64,000 bases of DNA, taken from the NCBI GenBank assembly GCA_022493055.1, contig CP092781.1, forward strand, positions 1,984,001 through 2,048,000, read 5' to 3'. Below the pieces are notes generated by a model that saw only the letters and a program-made list of their open reading frames with translations, was not told where the DNA came from and did not search any database. The translations under genes were made by a program, and so were the position numbers. The stretch comes from Staphylococcus roterodami (lineage in GTDB: Bacteria; Bacillota; Bacilli; Staphylococcales; Staphylococcaceae). Below are positions 1 through 7,921 of this stretch, one piece after another. How positions within the stretch are numbered: the stretch's first letter is position 1; every line of letters begins with the position of its first letter.

Positions 1-445
1 GATATAGTAAGTTTAATTTCAAATGATGATCTCTATCAATATATTTTACTGATTGAAAACCGTTACCAACATTTGATTTTTTATAACCGAATCCAAGGTT
101 ATCAATTGCATCATTGATTGGGGAGTCTATCGATCCATCAAAGTTTGTAGATACCTTTTCATCTTTCACTAATATAATTCCTTTTACTACGTTGTCTTTT
201 TCTCTAACTTTAACAGTGAAATCAGGGTGTGCTTTACTGTTATAAAATTTAAAACGATCAAACTTAATCTTTTTATTCACTTCATAACCTTTACTATTAA
301 ACTTTTCATTTAATTTAATATCATTTATTTCAACAGCAGATAAATCTACAGTTTTTGTATGGCGATATTGATATAAACCAATTAGTACACCAATAGAACA
401 AATTAAAAACAACGCAAATACAACCCATCGATTTTGAATACGCAC
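1..445 (-). CDS. Membrane-anchored hypothetical protein, 3' end outside window
   Basis: The reading frame stays open from a GTG at 445 to the left edge (at least 148 codons), so the C-terminus is missing. The GTG is chosen because AAAGGG lies 8 bases upstream; another in-frame GTG (453-455) sits too close to that site. The protein starts with a few basic residues, then one hydrophobic segment (about residues 6-25) followed by a polar domain rich in Lys, Asp and Asn. This suggests an N-terminally anchored protein facing outward. No catalytic motif was recognised and I do not assign a family. Confidence 0.7.
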   Translation of the reverse strand, partial: MRIQNRWVVFALFLICSIGVLIGLYQYRHTKTVDLSAVEINDIKLNEKFNSKGYEVNKKIKFDRFKFYNSKAHPDFTVKVREKDNVVKGIILVKDEKVSTNFDGSIDSPINDAIDNLGFGYKKSNVGNGFQSVKYIDRDHHLKLNLLY

Positions 446-604
446 TGATGTCACCCTTTCTTAATACTAATTTAAATATAGCACAAGGTGCTTTTTGTTT
501 CATCCTTAACAAAAATTAACATAGAATTTGCAATTAATTTATTTCATTACCTTTTATTAGCATAACTTGGTATAATGTTATAAATGCTAAAGGAGGTTTT
601 TACA

Positions 605-1168
605 ATGACAAATTTAGAAACTTATTTCAAAAATAGCCAGCCCTTAAATGAATACATTGAAGGAATGAAAACAAACAAGGATAATGTTCTTAACATTTAT
701 CAATCTTTTGAATTACCAGAAAATGATTCACGCATCAAAAAAATAAAAGAGATGAATTATTCTAAAGTATTAGTAATTACTGAAGACTGGTGTGGAGATG
801 CAATGATGAATCTTCCCATTCTTAAACACATCAGTGAAGCATTAAATCTAGAAGTACGTGTATTCCATAGAGATGATGATACGAAATTAATCGATCAATA
901 TTTAACAAACGGAAAATCACGTGCAATCCCTATTTTTGTTTTCTTAAATGATCAATTCGAACAAGAAACAGTTTGGGGACCAAGAGCAAATGAAGTCCAA
1001 AAATTTGTAACTGATGTTCGTGCCGATAAATTACCGAGCAAAGATCATCCTGACTATGCAGATTTAGAAAAGGAAACACATTTAGTCATTTCAAATCGTT
1101 ACAAAACAGATTCATCATTTTGGAAAGCCGTTTATAATTCCATCTTAAACAAATTAGAAAATAAATAA
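605..1168 (+). CDS. Thioredoxin-fold protein with WCGD motif
   Basis: 187-residue cytosolic protein. The core around residues 50-110 has a thioredoxin-like beta strand followed by EDWCGDAMMNLP, so the usual CxxC is reduced to one cysteine in WCGD. A cis-proline-like segment, RAIPIFVF, lies about 50 residues later. This matches the Thioredoxin_9 type of family found in Bacillales; the substrate is unknown. Start: the ATG at 605 has AAAGGAGG seven bases upstream, whereas the in-frame ATG at 584 has no ribosome site. A strong hairpin at 1187-1227 ends the unit. The single cysteine argues against classical dithiol-disulfide exchange. Confidence 0.75.
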   Translation: MTNLETYFKNSQPLNEYIEGMKTNKDNVLNIYQSFELPENDSRIKKIKEMNYSKVLVITEDWCGDAMMNLPILKHISEALNLEVRVFHRDDDTKLIDQYLTNGKSRAIPIFVFLNDQFEQETVWGPRANEVQKFVTDVRADKLPSKDHPDYADLEKETHLVISNRYKTDSSFWKAVYNSILNKLENK

Positions 1169-1186
1169 AAAAATATATAAAGACAA

Positions 1187-1227
1187 ATTTTGAGGTTGGG
1201 AATTTATTAAATTTCCAACCTCAAAAT
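1187..1227. terminator. Bidirectional rho-independent terminator
   Basis: A 13-bp perfect stem (ATTTTGAGGTTGG with its complement at 1215-1227) lies between the converging thioredoxin-like gene and pmtD. A/T runs on both sides would serve both transcripts. Confidence 0.8.
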
Positions 1228-1234
1228 ATTTAAA

Positions 1235-1975
1235 TTAAATGTCTTTTTTAGTCGCAAATAAGATAGTCAAAATGAAGAATATAACTATAGAACCTAATGA
1301 AATGACCCATTGCCAATTGGTAAAATCAAAACTAGAATCAACCATTATATTAGTTAAGTAAGCAAATGGAATATAATTAAAAGCATCTAGTATTTTTTCG
1401 CCAAACTTAGGAATTAGAATTATAAATGGTTTAATAAACGGCACAATTAATACTAAAAATACACCTAATGAAAATATCATTGCTGTTTTTTGTGATGCAA
1501 GTGTGCATAAAAATAATAACAAACCATAGAATAGTAAAAAGATTATAAAGAACCATAAGTTATCAAGATACATAGAGAACGGCAGGTTTTTCCCTTTACT
1601 AAAAGCTTGCACTGTAATCAAAATCACATAATGAATTATTGCAAATAGAATTGAAATTAAAATGATTGAGATTGTTTTTGAAATAATGTAACCAACACGT
1701 GTTTTAACTTTACTCATATAAAGTTGAATTGTACCTTGTGAAAAATCACGTGTAATTGTCTTAATAACAAACATTAATCCTATAATTAACAATAGCCATC
1801 TTGCTGCAGCAAAAACAGATCCATAGGCAATAATATGTTTTGTGTTCTTTTCATCATTTGCCATAAATATACATTGAGTTGCAATCAAACCAGATACGAC
1901 TAGTAATGCTAAATATGTTAAAGAGCTTCTTAAAATGCTATAAAGATCATACTTCACTATATTTAAAATTCTCAT
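1235..1975 (-). CDS. pmtD: PSM exporter membrane subunit PmtD
   Basis: 246-residue ABC-2 type integral membrane protein with about six hydrophobic segments, the first right after a short basic N-terminus. It is the last gene of the five-gene pmtR-A-B-C-D operon. Its start overlaps the end of pmtC by one base, implying coupled translation. In S. aureus the Pmt system has two ATPases (PmtA, PmtC) and two membrane subunits (PmtB, PmtD); it exports phenol-soluble modulins and protects the producer from them. Identity rests on gene order and domain types more than on motifs, since ABC-2 permeases have few invariant residues. Confidence 0.85.
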   Translation of the reverse strand: MRILNIVKYDLYSILRSSLTYLALLVVSGLIATQCIFMANDEKNTKHIIAYGSVFAAARWLLLIIGLMFVIKTITRDFSQGTIQLYMSKVKTRVGYIISKTISIILISILFAIIHYVILITVQAFSKGKNLPFSMYLDNLWFFIIFLLFYGLLLFLCTLASQKTAMIFSLGVFLVLIVPFIKPFIILIPKFGEKILDAFNYIPFAYLTNIMVDSSFDFTNWQWVISLGSIVIFFILTILFATKKDI

Positions 1976-2847
1976 TATTTATCACCTCTTTGATTGATAT
2001 TGAAGTACGTATCACGCAATGAACTTTTACGTGTTTCAATATATTTAGGATAAATGTCTAATTCAGATAATGCTTTAAGTAAAGCTTGATAATTTTTTTG
2101 AGAATTAATCATTAAATGACCTTCTGCTTTGTTAACATTTTGTAATTGGTAATGCTCTGCAAGATATTTTTCAGTTCTATCGAAATCTTTATGATCAACA
2201 GTTACTATCGTTGTGTCAGATGCAACACCTTCTTCCATGTTTACATCTTGAACAAAATGTCCATCTCTCAAAAATACTGCTCTATCGCAAATCAATTCAA
2301 TATCTTCTAACTTATGACTTGATATTAAAATTCTCATATCAAGTTCGTTCACTAAAGACTTAATTGTATTTAGCACATCGATTGAGCCATCTGGATCCAT
2401 ACCATTTGTAGGCTCATCCAAGATTAAAAATTTAGGTTTATTCATTAACGATACTGCAATGGCTAATTTTTGTTTCATACCCATTGAATATTTTTTAACT
2501 TTCTTTTTAATATATGGACGCATACCAAAAGCATCAATAATTTTGTCTGTGTATGACTTATCAAAACCTTTGCCTAGTACTTGTGCAAACAATTTCAAAT
2601 TGTATAATCCAGATTTATTATCATACAACTTAGGATGCTCAATTAAAAAACCGATATTATCAGCATTATCAATATCCATTTTTCCATCAAAGTTAATAAT
2701 ATTTCCATTCATTACTTTCATAATTGTCGTTTTACCAACACCGTTTTTCCCTATTAATCCGACAATTCTACTATCGCCAAAGTCAAAATCAATATCATTT
2801 AAAACGACGTTAGAACCGTATTTTTTTGTAATATGTTCTAATTTCAT
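1975..2847 (-). CDS. pmtC: PSM exporter ATPase PmtC
   Basis: 290-residue ABC ATPase. Walker A is GKNGVGKTT near residue 37, the signature is YSMGMKQKLA (an SxGxxQ variant), and Walker B is FLILDEPTNGMD, followed by an H-loop in ISSHKLED. About 80 C-terminal residues extend beyond the nucleotide-binding domain, as in lantibiotic and PSM-type exporters. It pairs with PmtD, whose start overlaps this stop. A 19-bp gap separates it from pmtB and contains the ribosome site AAAGGAGG. Confidence 0.9.
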   Translation of the reverse strand: MKLEHITKKYGSNVVLNDIDFDFGDSRIVGLIGKNGVGKTTIMKVMNGNIINFDGKMDIDNADNIGFLIEHPKLYDNKSGLYNLKLFAQVLGKGFDKSYTDKIIDAFGMRPYIKKKVKKYSMGMKQKLAIAVSLMNKPKFLILDEPTNGMDPDGSIDVLNTIKSLVNELDMRILISSHKLEDIELICDRAVFLRDGHFVQDVNMEEGVASDTTIVTVDHKDFDRTEKYLAEHYQLQNVNKAEGHLMINSQKNYQALLKALSELDIYPKYIETRKSSLRDTYFNINQRGDK

Positions 2848-2866
2848 CGACTGCCTCCTTTAAAGT

Positions 2867-3523
2867 TTAAGTGCTAATTTTCTTGAGCTGTTTAAAATAA
2901 TTAACAATGAGTATAACAATGCTTATAACCAGAAAACCAATATTTAAAATATATGAGTATAATTCTGGAAATGCTGATTGTTTTAAAACAAAATAATTTA
3001 CTAATACTATTGCTATTGAAAATAAAAATGGTACTAAAATGATTACAGTAAAAACGTATATGCCATAAGACACTTTTGCTCTACGTAACTCAGTAAATTG
3101 ACTAAATGCAATCGGTATAGATAAAAAGTTAGATATGACATAAGCGTATGCTGTTGAAAAATAAATTGAATTTGGTTCAATCACTTCAGAACGATACGCA
3201 TATAAACTAATGACTAACGTACCAATTAACGTTAAAACAATACATGTAATATAGTTGGCATTTAGCAATTGTTTTTTTGACACTGGTAAACTCATATAAA
3301 AATAGTAAGAATCATTACCACCTAGTCGACGATTCAATCTAAATAAATGACCAGCATCCAAAATCCAAATAACGAATATTGTTGCACTTATAAAAGAATG
3401 TAAGAGATTATAGAATTTCATTGGTTCAAACGCAGTATAAATAGGATAAAAAATCAATAATAGAGCATAAATTAAAAGTGTATATCGACGTAATTTAAAG
3501 TTCCTAATTAACAATGACTTCAT
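2867..3523 (-). CDS. pmtB: PSM exporter membrane subunit PmtB
   Basis: 218-residue membrane protein with about six transmembrane segments and short basic loops. It begins immediately after pmtA, with no gap between stop and start, so the two are coupled. As the partner permease of PmtA in the phenol-soluble-modulin ABC exporter it acts in the cytoplasmic membrane. No soluble domain is present. Identification rests on position between the two ATPase genes and on the ABC-2-like hydropathy. Confidence 0.85.
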   Translation of the reverse strand: MKSLLIRNFKLRRYTLLIYALLLIFYPIYTAFEPMKFYNLLHSFISATIFVIWILDAGHLFRLNRRLGGNDSYYFYMSLPVSKKQLLNANYITCIVLTLIGTLVISLYAYRSEVIEPNSIYFSTAYAYVISNFLSIPIAFSQFTELRRAKVSYGIYVFTVIILVPFLFSIAIVLVNYFVLKQSAFPELYSYILNIGFLVISIVILIVNYFKQLKKIST

Positions 3524-4420
3524 TTAAAAGCCCTCTTCCATCAATTTGATGTTTTCAACATAATTAGGTTTTCTCTTTTCAAGATAAACCATTAAGTTCT
3601 CAATTGAAGGTGTTGTAATACTCACTTTATTCCCCAATATTTCTTTAAAAACTTGAGCATATTCAGTTAATCCTATAAATCCAGTACGCTTATGTTCTTC
3701 GAAAATAAGCAAAGATGCCAATTCTTCGTCTAAGTCTTCGATGTCACCACTCACAATTTTATATCTTTGTAGCAATTGATCTTTTGAACCGTGTAAAATA
3801 ATTTCTCCATCACTTAAGTGAATGATATAATCTGCTATTTTTTCCAAGTCGGAAATAATGTGCGTCGACATAAAAACTGTTTTCTTTTCATTTATTAATT
3901 CTTGTCGAATAATATCCAGTAATTCACTTCTCGCTAATGGGTCTAGGCCAGAAGTCGGTTCATCGAAAATGTATAAATCAGCATGATGCGAAAAAGCTAC
4001 AGCTAATGATAATTTCATCTTCATACCAGTAGAAAATGCTTTTATCGGTTTATTAGTTGGTAAAGTAAATTTTTTAAGATAAAACTCAAAATTTTGATAA
4101 TCCCATTTACTATAAAAAGGGGCAATCATTTTTTCTAATTGTTTTGCGGTCAATCGCTCATTAAAATAGTTTTCAGCGTAAACAAATCCAATTCTATTCT
4201 TAATCTCAATAGGATTACGAGACATTTCACCTTCTAAAACCTTAACTTCACCCGATAATGGCTGATATAAATCCATGATTAACCTAATTAATGTGGTTTT
4301 ACCAGCACCATTTCTACCAATAAAACCTGTAACAAATCCTTGAGGGACATTAAACGAAATATTCTTCAGTTGAAATTGATCGTGCATATACGTGACGTTT
4401 TTAACTTCTATTGCATTCAT
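3524..4420 (-). CDS. pmtA: PSM exporter ATPase PmtA
   Basis: 298-residue ABC ATPase. Walker A is GRNGAGKTT near residue 36, the signature is FSTGMKMKLSLA, Walker B is LYIFDEPTSGLD, and the H-loop lies in STHIISD. It is the YtrB-type ATPase typically found next to a YtrA-family GntR regulator, here PmtR. Its ATG overlaps the pmtR stop by four bases (ATGA), so pmtR and pmtA are co-transcribed and translationally coupled. It powers export of phenol-soluble modulins together with PmtB, C and D. Confidence 0.9.
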   Translation of the reverse strand: MNAIEVKNVTYMHDQFQLKNISFNVPQGFVTGFIGRNGAGKTTLIRLIMDLYQPLSGEVKVLEGEMSRNPIEIKNRIGFVYAENYFNERLTAKQLEKMIAPFYSKWDYQNFEFYLKKFTLPTNKPIKAFSTGMKMKLSLAVAFSHHADLYIFDEPTSGLDPLARSELLDIIRQELINEKKTVFMSTHIISDLEKIADYIIHLSDGEIILHGSKDQLLQRYKIVSGDIEDLDEELASLLIFEEHKRTGFIGLTEYAQVFKEILGNKVSITTPSIENLMVYLEKRKPNYVENIKLMEEGF

Positions 4421-4797
4421 GACGATTCCTCCTCATAAATGAATGTTAAAATGTCTTGAAGTTCCTCAAGTGGCATTTCAATAGCTTGTGCTTCATTAAC
4501 TAATTCTTTAACTAAATTTTCGATAGTAAAAAATTGCTTTTCTTTGAGAATGGCACTATCTTGTTCTTTAACAAATGTGCCTTTTCCTCTAATAGTAGTA
4601 ACAAATCCATCTTTCTCTAAATCCTCATAAGCACGCTTAGTAGTGATTAAACTGACTTGCAAATCTTTTGCGAGTTCTCTCATTGACGGTAAATGCTCAC
4701 CAGGAGCAACATGACCTTTTAAAATATTTTGTTTAACTTGCTGCTTAATCTGTTCATAAATCGGGAAATCACCACTATTTTTCAAAATTATTTTCAT
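4417..4797 (-). CDS. pmtR: GntR (YtrA-type) repressor PmtR
   Basis: 126-residue regulator. A GntR winged helix-turn-helix occupies residues 5-75 (IYEQIKQQV, GEHLPSMRELA, TKRAYEDLEKDGFV, GKGTFV), followed by only a short helical tail. This is the YtrA layout, without a large effector domain. The ATG at 4797 is preferred (GGGGG six bases upstream) over the TTG just before it. In S. aureus PmtR represses the operon and is released by phenol-soluble modulins. A perfect 14-bp palindrome at 4817-4830 overlaps the inferred start site and is the likely operator, giving autoregulation. Confidence 0.9.
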   Translation of the reverse strand: MKIILKNSGDFPIYEQIKQQVKQNILKGHVAPGEHLPSMRELAKDLQVSLITTKRAYEDLEKDGFVTTIRGKGTFVKEQDSAILKEKQFFTIENLVKELVNEAQAIEMPLEELQDILTFIYEEESS

Positions 4798-4816
4798 CAA
4801 TGTCCCCCTTCCACCA

Positions 4817-4858
4817 TGTGTATATACACAATATATACAATATGCACAGTTTTGTAAA
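4817..4858 (-). promoter_or_regulatory. pmt promoter with PmtR operator
   Basis: On the minus strand, TTTACA (4853-4858) and TATATT (4830-4835) are separated by exactly 17 bases. The palindrome TGTGTATATACACA (4817-4830) covers the end of the -10 and the predicted start point. This fits repression by a dimeric YtrA-type GntR protein. Binding is inferred, not shown. Confidence 0.75.
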
Positions 4859-4957
4859 TATACATTCTCTATAATGTAAAATCTTTCTGTTCTAAAATGA
4901 TATATTTTGTTGCTAACGATTGCTTATTTGGAATTAGCCCTATCATTTATACTAACT

Positions 4958-5034
4958 AAAAAAAGACTGTCAAAACGAAGCTAATAATACATGATATATC
5001 TCATGTACATATAAGCATGCGTTTCAAACAGCCT
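4958..5034 (-). terminator. Terminator-like hairpin downstream of small membrane gene
   Basis: On the minus strand AGGCTGTTTGAAACG pairs with CGTTTTGACAGTCT across a long loop and is followed by a run of seven T. It ends the unit of the 58-residue protein just upstream. Confidence 0.55.
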
Positions 5035-5038
5035 AAAA

Positions 5039-5215
5039 CTATTTGTTATTTTTACGTCGATCATTACTTCTACTAATAAAGGCACAAACCATAAACATGA
5101 TTGCAGCCAATAACAACTTAATACCTTGACTTTCATGATTCGTCGCTTGTAAATAAAAACCTATGATAAATAAAATAATTGCAAGTATTACAAATATTTT
5201 TGTTAGATGCTTCAT
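5039..5215 (-). CDS. Small membrane protein, 58 aa
   Basis: ATG at 5215 with GAGGTGA seven bases upstream, ending at TAG. The product has two hydrophobic helices (about residues 5-24 and 32-48), the second followed by a basic tail SRSNDRRKNNK. This is the pattern of small two-pass membrane proteins with a cytoplasmic C-terminus. No family was recognised. It stands alone between pmtR and the toxin-like locus, with its own terminator-like hairpin, so it is probably independently transcribed. The good ribosome site and hydropathy support a real gene. Confidence 0.6.
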   Translation of the reverse strand: MKHLTKIFVILAIILFIIGFYLQATNHESQGIKLLLAAIMFMVCAFISRSNDRRKNNK

Positions 5216-5367
5216 CTTAATTCACCTCAACACCGACATTATAACAAATATATCAATGATTAATAATGAAATCTTCACCTTTATTTTATAAGTAATACTT
5301 TTCTCAATAAATCACTCTAATAAAATGATACTTTCAAAAATATTTTTGATTGCGGTATATTGTGTTC

Positions 5368-5443
5368 AATGATATTATTTAACTGTATCCACAGAATTAT
5401 ACTACACAACCCCAAGCCTGGTACCAGCAGACTTGGGGTTTTT
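5368..5443 (+). ncRNA. Putative antisense small RNA, antitoxin of a type I module
   Basis: A plus-strand promoter, TTCAAA (5333-5338), 17 bases, TATATT (5356-5361), predicts a start near 5368. Transcription would end at the strong hairpin and T-run at 5407-5443. The RNA of about 76 nt converges on the small hydrophobic peptide gene at 5457-5555, whose mRNA must run into or through the same hairpin. Overlapping 3' ends and a shared terminator are the layout of SprG/SprF and Fst/RNAII modules. No open reading frame of note lies in it. The antitoxin role is inference. Confidence 0.55.
5407..5443. terminator. Strong GC-rich hairpin shared by convergent transcripts
   Basis: AACCCCAAGC and its near complement GACTTGGGGTT enclose CTGGTACCAGCA, which itself contains the palindrome CTGGTACCAG. 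A six-T run follows on the plus strand, so termination should be efficient rightward and weaker leftward. Confidence 0.75.
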
Positions 5444-5456
5444 TATGTGTGTTAGA

Positions 5457-5555
5457 TCATTTTTTATTTTTCCATTTCAGTTCTAACCAAAGTCGAAAAA
5501 TAATAAGTAAGCCACCTGTAATAAGTGTCATCATCCCTTCTTGCCACCACATCAT
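5457..5555 (-). CDS. 32-aa hydrophobic peptide, putative type I toxin under SOS control
   Basis: The peptide starts MMWWQEGMMTLITGG, continues as a hydrophobic helix, and ends in the basic tail WKNKK. GGAGGTG lies seven bases before the ATG. Size, single membrane-spanning helix and C-terminal lysines match type I toxins such as SprG1 short form, PepA1 and TisB, although I cannot match it to a named one. Upstream is a LexA-type box overlapping the -35 region. Downstream is a convergent RNA gene sharing the terminator. Expected action is membrane depolarisation or persistence after DNA damage; this is inferred from architecture alone. Confidence 0.65.
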   Translation of the reverse strand: MMWWQEGMMTLITGGLLIIFRLWLELKWKNKK

Positions 5556-5608
5556 TACACTACACCTCCATTCGACTAAAGTATCATACTGAAGGATGAC
5601 CTATTCAT

Positions 5609-5638
5609 ATTCTAACACAAAACGCGAACATATGTTCT
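5609..5638 (-). promoter_or_regulatory. LexA (SOS) box and promoter of the small peptide gene
   Basis: CGAACATATGTTCT at 5625-5638 differs by one base from the palindromic Gram-positive SOS box CGAACATATGTTCG. On the minus strand a TAGAAT -10 (5609-5614) lies 17-18 bases downstream of a poor -35 buried in the box, so LexA binding would occlude RNA polymerase. Predicted leader length is about 46 nt. Confidence 0.75.
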
Positions 5639-5754
5639 CATTTTGTTGGTAGATTTTTCATATTATTTTTTAATTAAACAACAACTCTTTATCTTTGGTA
5701 TAATTGAAGATAATATATAGGCATACAATTTTTTTAAAGAGAGGTTAAGCAATA

Positions 5755-7041
5755 ATGAATCCTTTAGCCCAAAGCTTAAATGAACAACTTCAACAGTCAA
5801 ATGCAACTGCACTTTCAATGTTATCTAATTTAGGTCAAAATATGTTTTATCCAAAAGGTATTTTATCACAATCTGCAGAAGCAAAAAGCACAACGTATAA
5901 CGCTACAATTGGAATGGCAACACATAAACACGGGAAAATGTTTGCACCAGCATTAGATGATATGTTTAATAATTTAACACCTGATGAAATTTTTCCATAT
6001 GCACCTCCTCAAGGTGTAGAGGAATTACGTGATTTATGGCAACAAAAAATGTTACGTGACAATCCTGAACTTTCAATTGAAAAAATGTCACGCCCTATTG
6101 TTACAAATGCTTTAACACATGGATTATCACTAGTTGGTGATTTATTTGTAAATGAAGGCGATACAATTTTATTACCAGAGCATAATTGGGGTAACTATAA
6201 ACTTGTATTTAATACAAGAAATGGCGCAAATATTCAAACATATCCTATCTTCGATAATGAAGGTCACTATACAACTGAATCACTTGTAGAAACTTTACAA
6301 TCATACAATAAAGATAAAGTTATTATGCTTTTAAATTATCCAAATAATCCAACTGGCTATACACCTACTCATGATGAAGTAACTACAATTGTCAATGCGA
6401 TTAAAACGTTAGCCGACAAAGGCACAAAAATTGTAGCTGTTGTTGATGATGCATATTATGGTCTTTTTTATGAAGATGTATATACACAATCATTATTTAC
6501 AGCTCTAACAAACTTAAATTCAAATGCAGTACTACCAGTTCGTTTAGATGGCGCTACAAAAGAATTTTTCGCATGGGGATTCAGAGTTGGTTTTATGACA
6601 TTTGGTACAACTGATCAAACGACAAAAGATGTGTTAGAAGCGAAAGTGAAAGGACTTATTAGAAGTAATATTTCTAGTGGACCACTTCCAACGCAAAGTG
6701 CCGTGAAACATGTTCTAAAAAATAATGAGCAATTTGATAAAGAAATCGAGCAAAATATCCAAACTTTAAAAGAGCGTTATGAAGTAACAAAAGAAGTTGT
6801 ATATGCTGATCAGTACCGTTCTCATTGGCAAGCATATGACTTTAATTCCGGATACTTTATGGCAATTAAAGTACATGATGTTGATCCTGAAGAACTTCGT
6901 AAGCATTTAATTGAAAAATATTCAATTGGTGTCATCGCACTTAATGCTACGGATATTCGTGTTGCATTTAGTTGTGTCGAAAAAGATGATATTCCTCATG
7001 TTTTTGATTCAATAGCTAAAGCAATTGATGATTTAAGATAA
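5755..7041 (+). CDS. PLP-dependent class I/II aminotransferase
   Basis: 428-residue cytosolic aminotransferase of fold type I. Visible elements are the cofactor-binding region (NALTHGLSLVGDLF), the substrate/PLP motif NYPNNPTGY, the aspartate motif VVDDAYYG, and the PLP lysine at about K269 in DGATKEFFAWGFRVGF, followed by the arginine motif. It resembles the aspartate/aromatic aminotransferase group, but the GATKE and WGFRVGF context is unusual and substrate cannot be read from sequence. AGAGAGG lies upstream of the ATG. It stands alone, closed by a terminator at 7051-7096. Confidence 0.8.
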   Translation: MNPLAQSLNEQLQQSNATALSMLSNLGQNMFYPKGILSQSAEAKSTTYNATIGMATHKHGKMFAPALDDMFNNLTPDEIFPYAPPQGVEELRDLWQQKMLRDNPELSIEKMSRPIVTNALTHGLSLVGDLFVNEGDTILLPEHNWGNYKLVFNTRNGANIQTYPIFDNEGHYTTESLVETLQSYNKDKVIMLLNYPNNPTGYTPTHDEVTTIVNAIKTLADKGTKIVAVVDDAYYGLFYEDVYTQSLFTALTNLNSNAVLPVRLDGATKEFFAWGFRVGFMTFGTTDQTTKDVLEAKVKGLIRSNISSGPLPTQSAVKHVLKNNEQFDKEIEQNIQTLKERYEVTKEVVYADQYRSHWQAYDFNSGYFMAIKVHDVDPEELRKHLIEKYSIGVIALNATDIRVAFSCVEKDDIPHVFDSIAKAIDDLR

Positions 7042-7050
7042 ACTATCTCA

Positions 7051-7096
7051 ACCAATAATCTGATGAATATAAATCGGATTATTGGTTTTTTATTTT
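7051..7096 (+). terminator. Rho-independent terminator of aminotransferase gene
   Basis: ACCAATAATC pairs with GATTATTGGT, followed by a T-rich run on the plus strand. Confidence 0.85.
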
Positions 7097-7275
7097 TAAA
7101 TTTAATCTTTCTATGAACGCACCATTTATTAGTAAATTACTGATCAACATGCCGAACTGAATAAGTGCTTACTAATTTTCATCACTACTAATAAATTTTA
7201 ATTTGTCTGATTATAAAGTAATCTAACTTTTATCATGTCATTCTACTTCAAACTTTAAAAATTATATTTCTAAAG

Positions 7276-7309
7276 AAGAAAAAGGCACCCCACGATTGCG
7301 AGATGCCTT
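7276..7309 (-). terminator. Terminator of the MAP-domain gene
   Basis: On the minus strand AAGGCA pairs with TGCCTT around a 16-base loop and is followed by T5C. It lies just downstream of the truncated MAP-domain gene and in its direction. Confidence 0.65.
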
Positions 7310-7325
7310 ATTATAAAATTAAAGA

Positions 7326-7655
7326 TTAGAATTTAAGTTCAATATCTACTCTTTTAATGTCAGTTGTTTTAAATACTTTTGAATCTTTATATTCAGTTTT
7401 TAAATCAACATATTTTGATGAACCATCTTTAAAATACACTTTATATTTAGCATGAGATGCAAGCCCTATATCGTGTATAGAAATACCTTGATCATTTGTT
7501 AAAGTTGATTTAAGTTTCTTATTTACATCATTAATTGTAATTTTATTTGCATTATAAAACCCAAATTCATTTGATACTACATTTGAAAATCCATTTATCG
7601 TAACTGCGAAATTCACTTTATTAGATTTACTTATTTCTTTATTTGATTTGCAGTG
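7326..7655 (-). pseudogene. Single MAP/Eap-domain protein, 5' end removed by ICE insertion
   Basis: The remaining frame contains one complete MAP domain (about 95 residues, from VNFAVTINGF through GISIHDIGLASHAKYKVYFKDGSSKYVDL to the end). MAP domains form the secreted Eap/Map adhesins and the EapH inhibitors of neutrophil serine proteases. No ATG or proper signal peptide remains: upstream the frame runs into the ICE end, where it reads a hydrophobic run (EIFVLLLLTHC) by chance or from a TTG or ATT start. The neighbourhood (pmt, aminotransferase) matches the map/hlb locus of S. aureus, where a small Map-like gene precedes map. Probably inactive. Confidence 0.75.
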
Positions 7656-7860
7656 TGTCAATAGTAAAACAAAAATTTCTTTAAAAAAATTTAAAATCGC
7701 GTAATTAAATCAAAATACTTAATAAATTATAAAAGTTACAATTATATTTATCTGAAAACACAAAAAAACTTAAATAACTTCATGTCTAATTATACAGACA
7801 ATATACAATTTTTATACATTGAACGCTTCCGCACTCACGATAAATCGTTCGCTTAGACCA

Positions 7861-7910
7861 ATGCATATTTACTGATGAGTTCTTTCAGAACATAATCAAT
7901 AAATATGCAT
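7861..7910 (-). terminator. Long hairpin 3' of transposase
   Basis: ATGCATATTTA and TAAATATGCAT flank a second partly paired region (GTTCT / AGAAC). It lies 11 bases past the transposase stop and probably ends its transcript before the element boundary. Confidence 0.6.
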
Positions 7911-7921
7911 TCACAAAAAGA

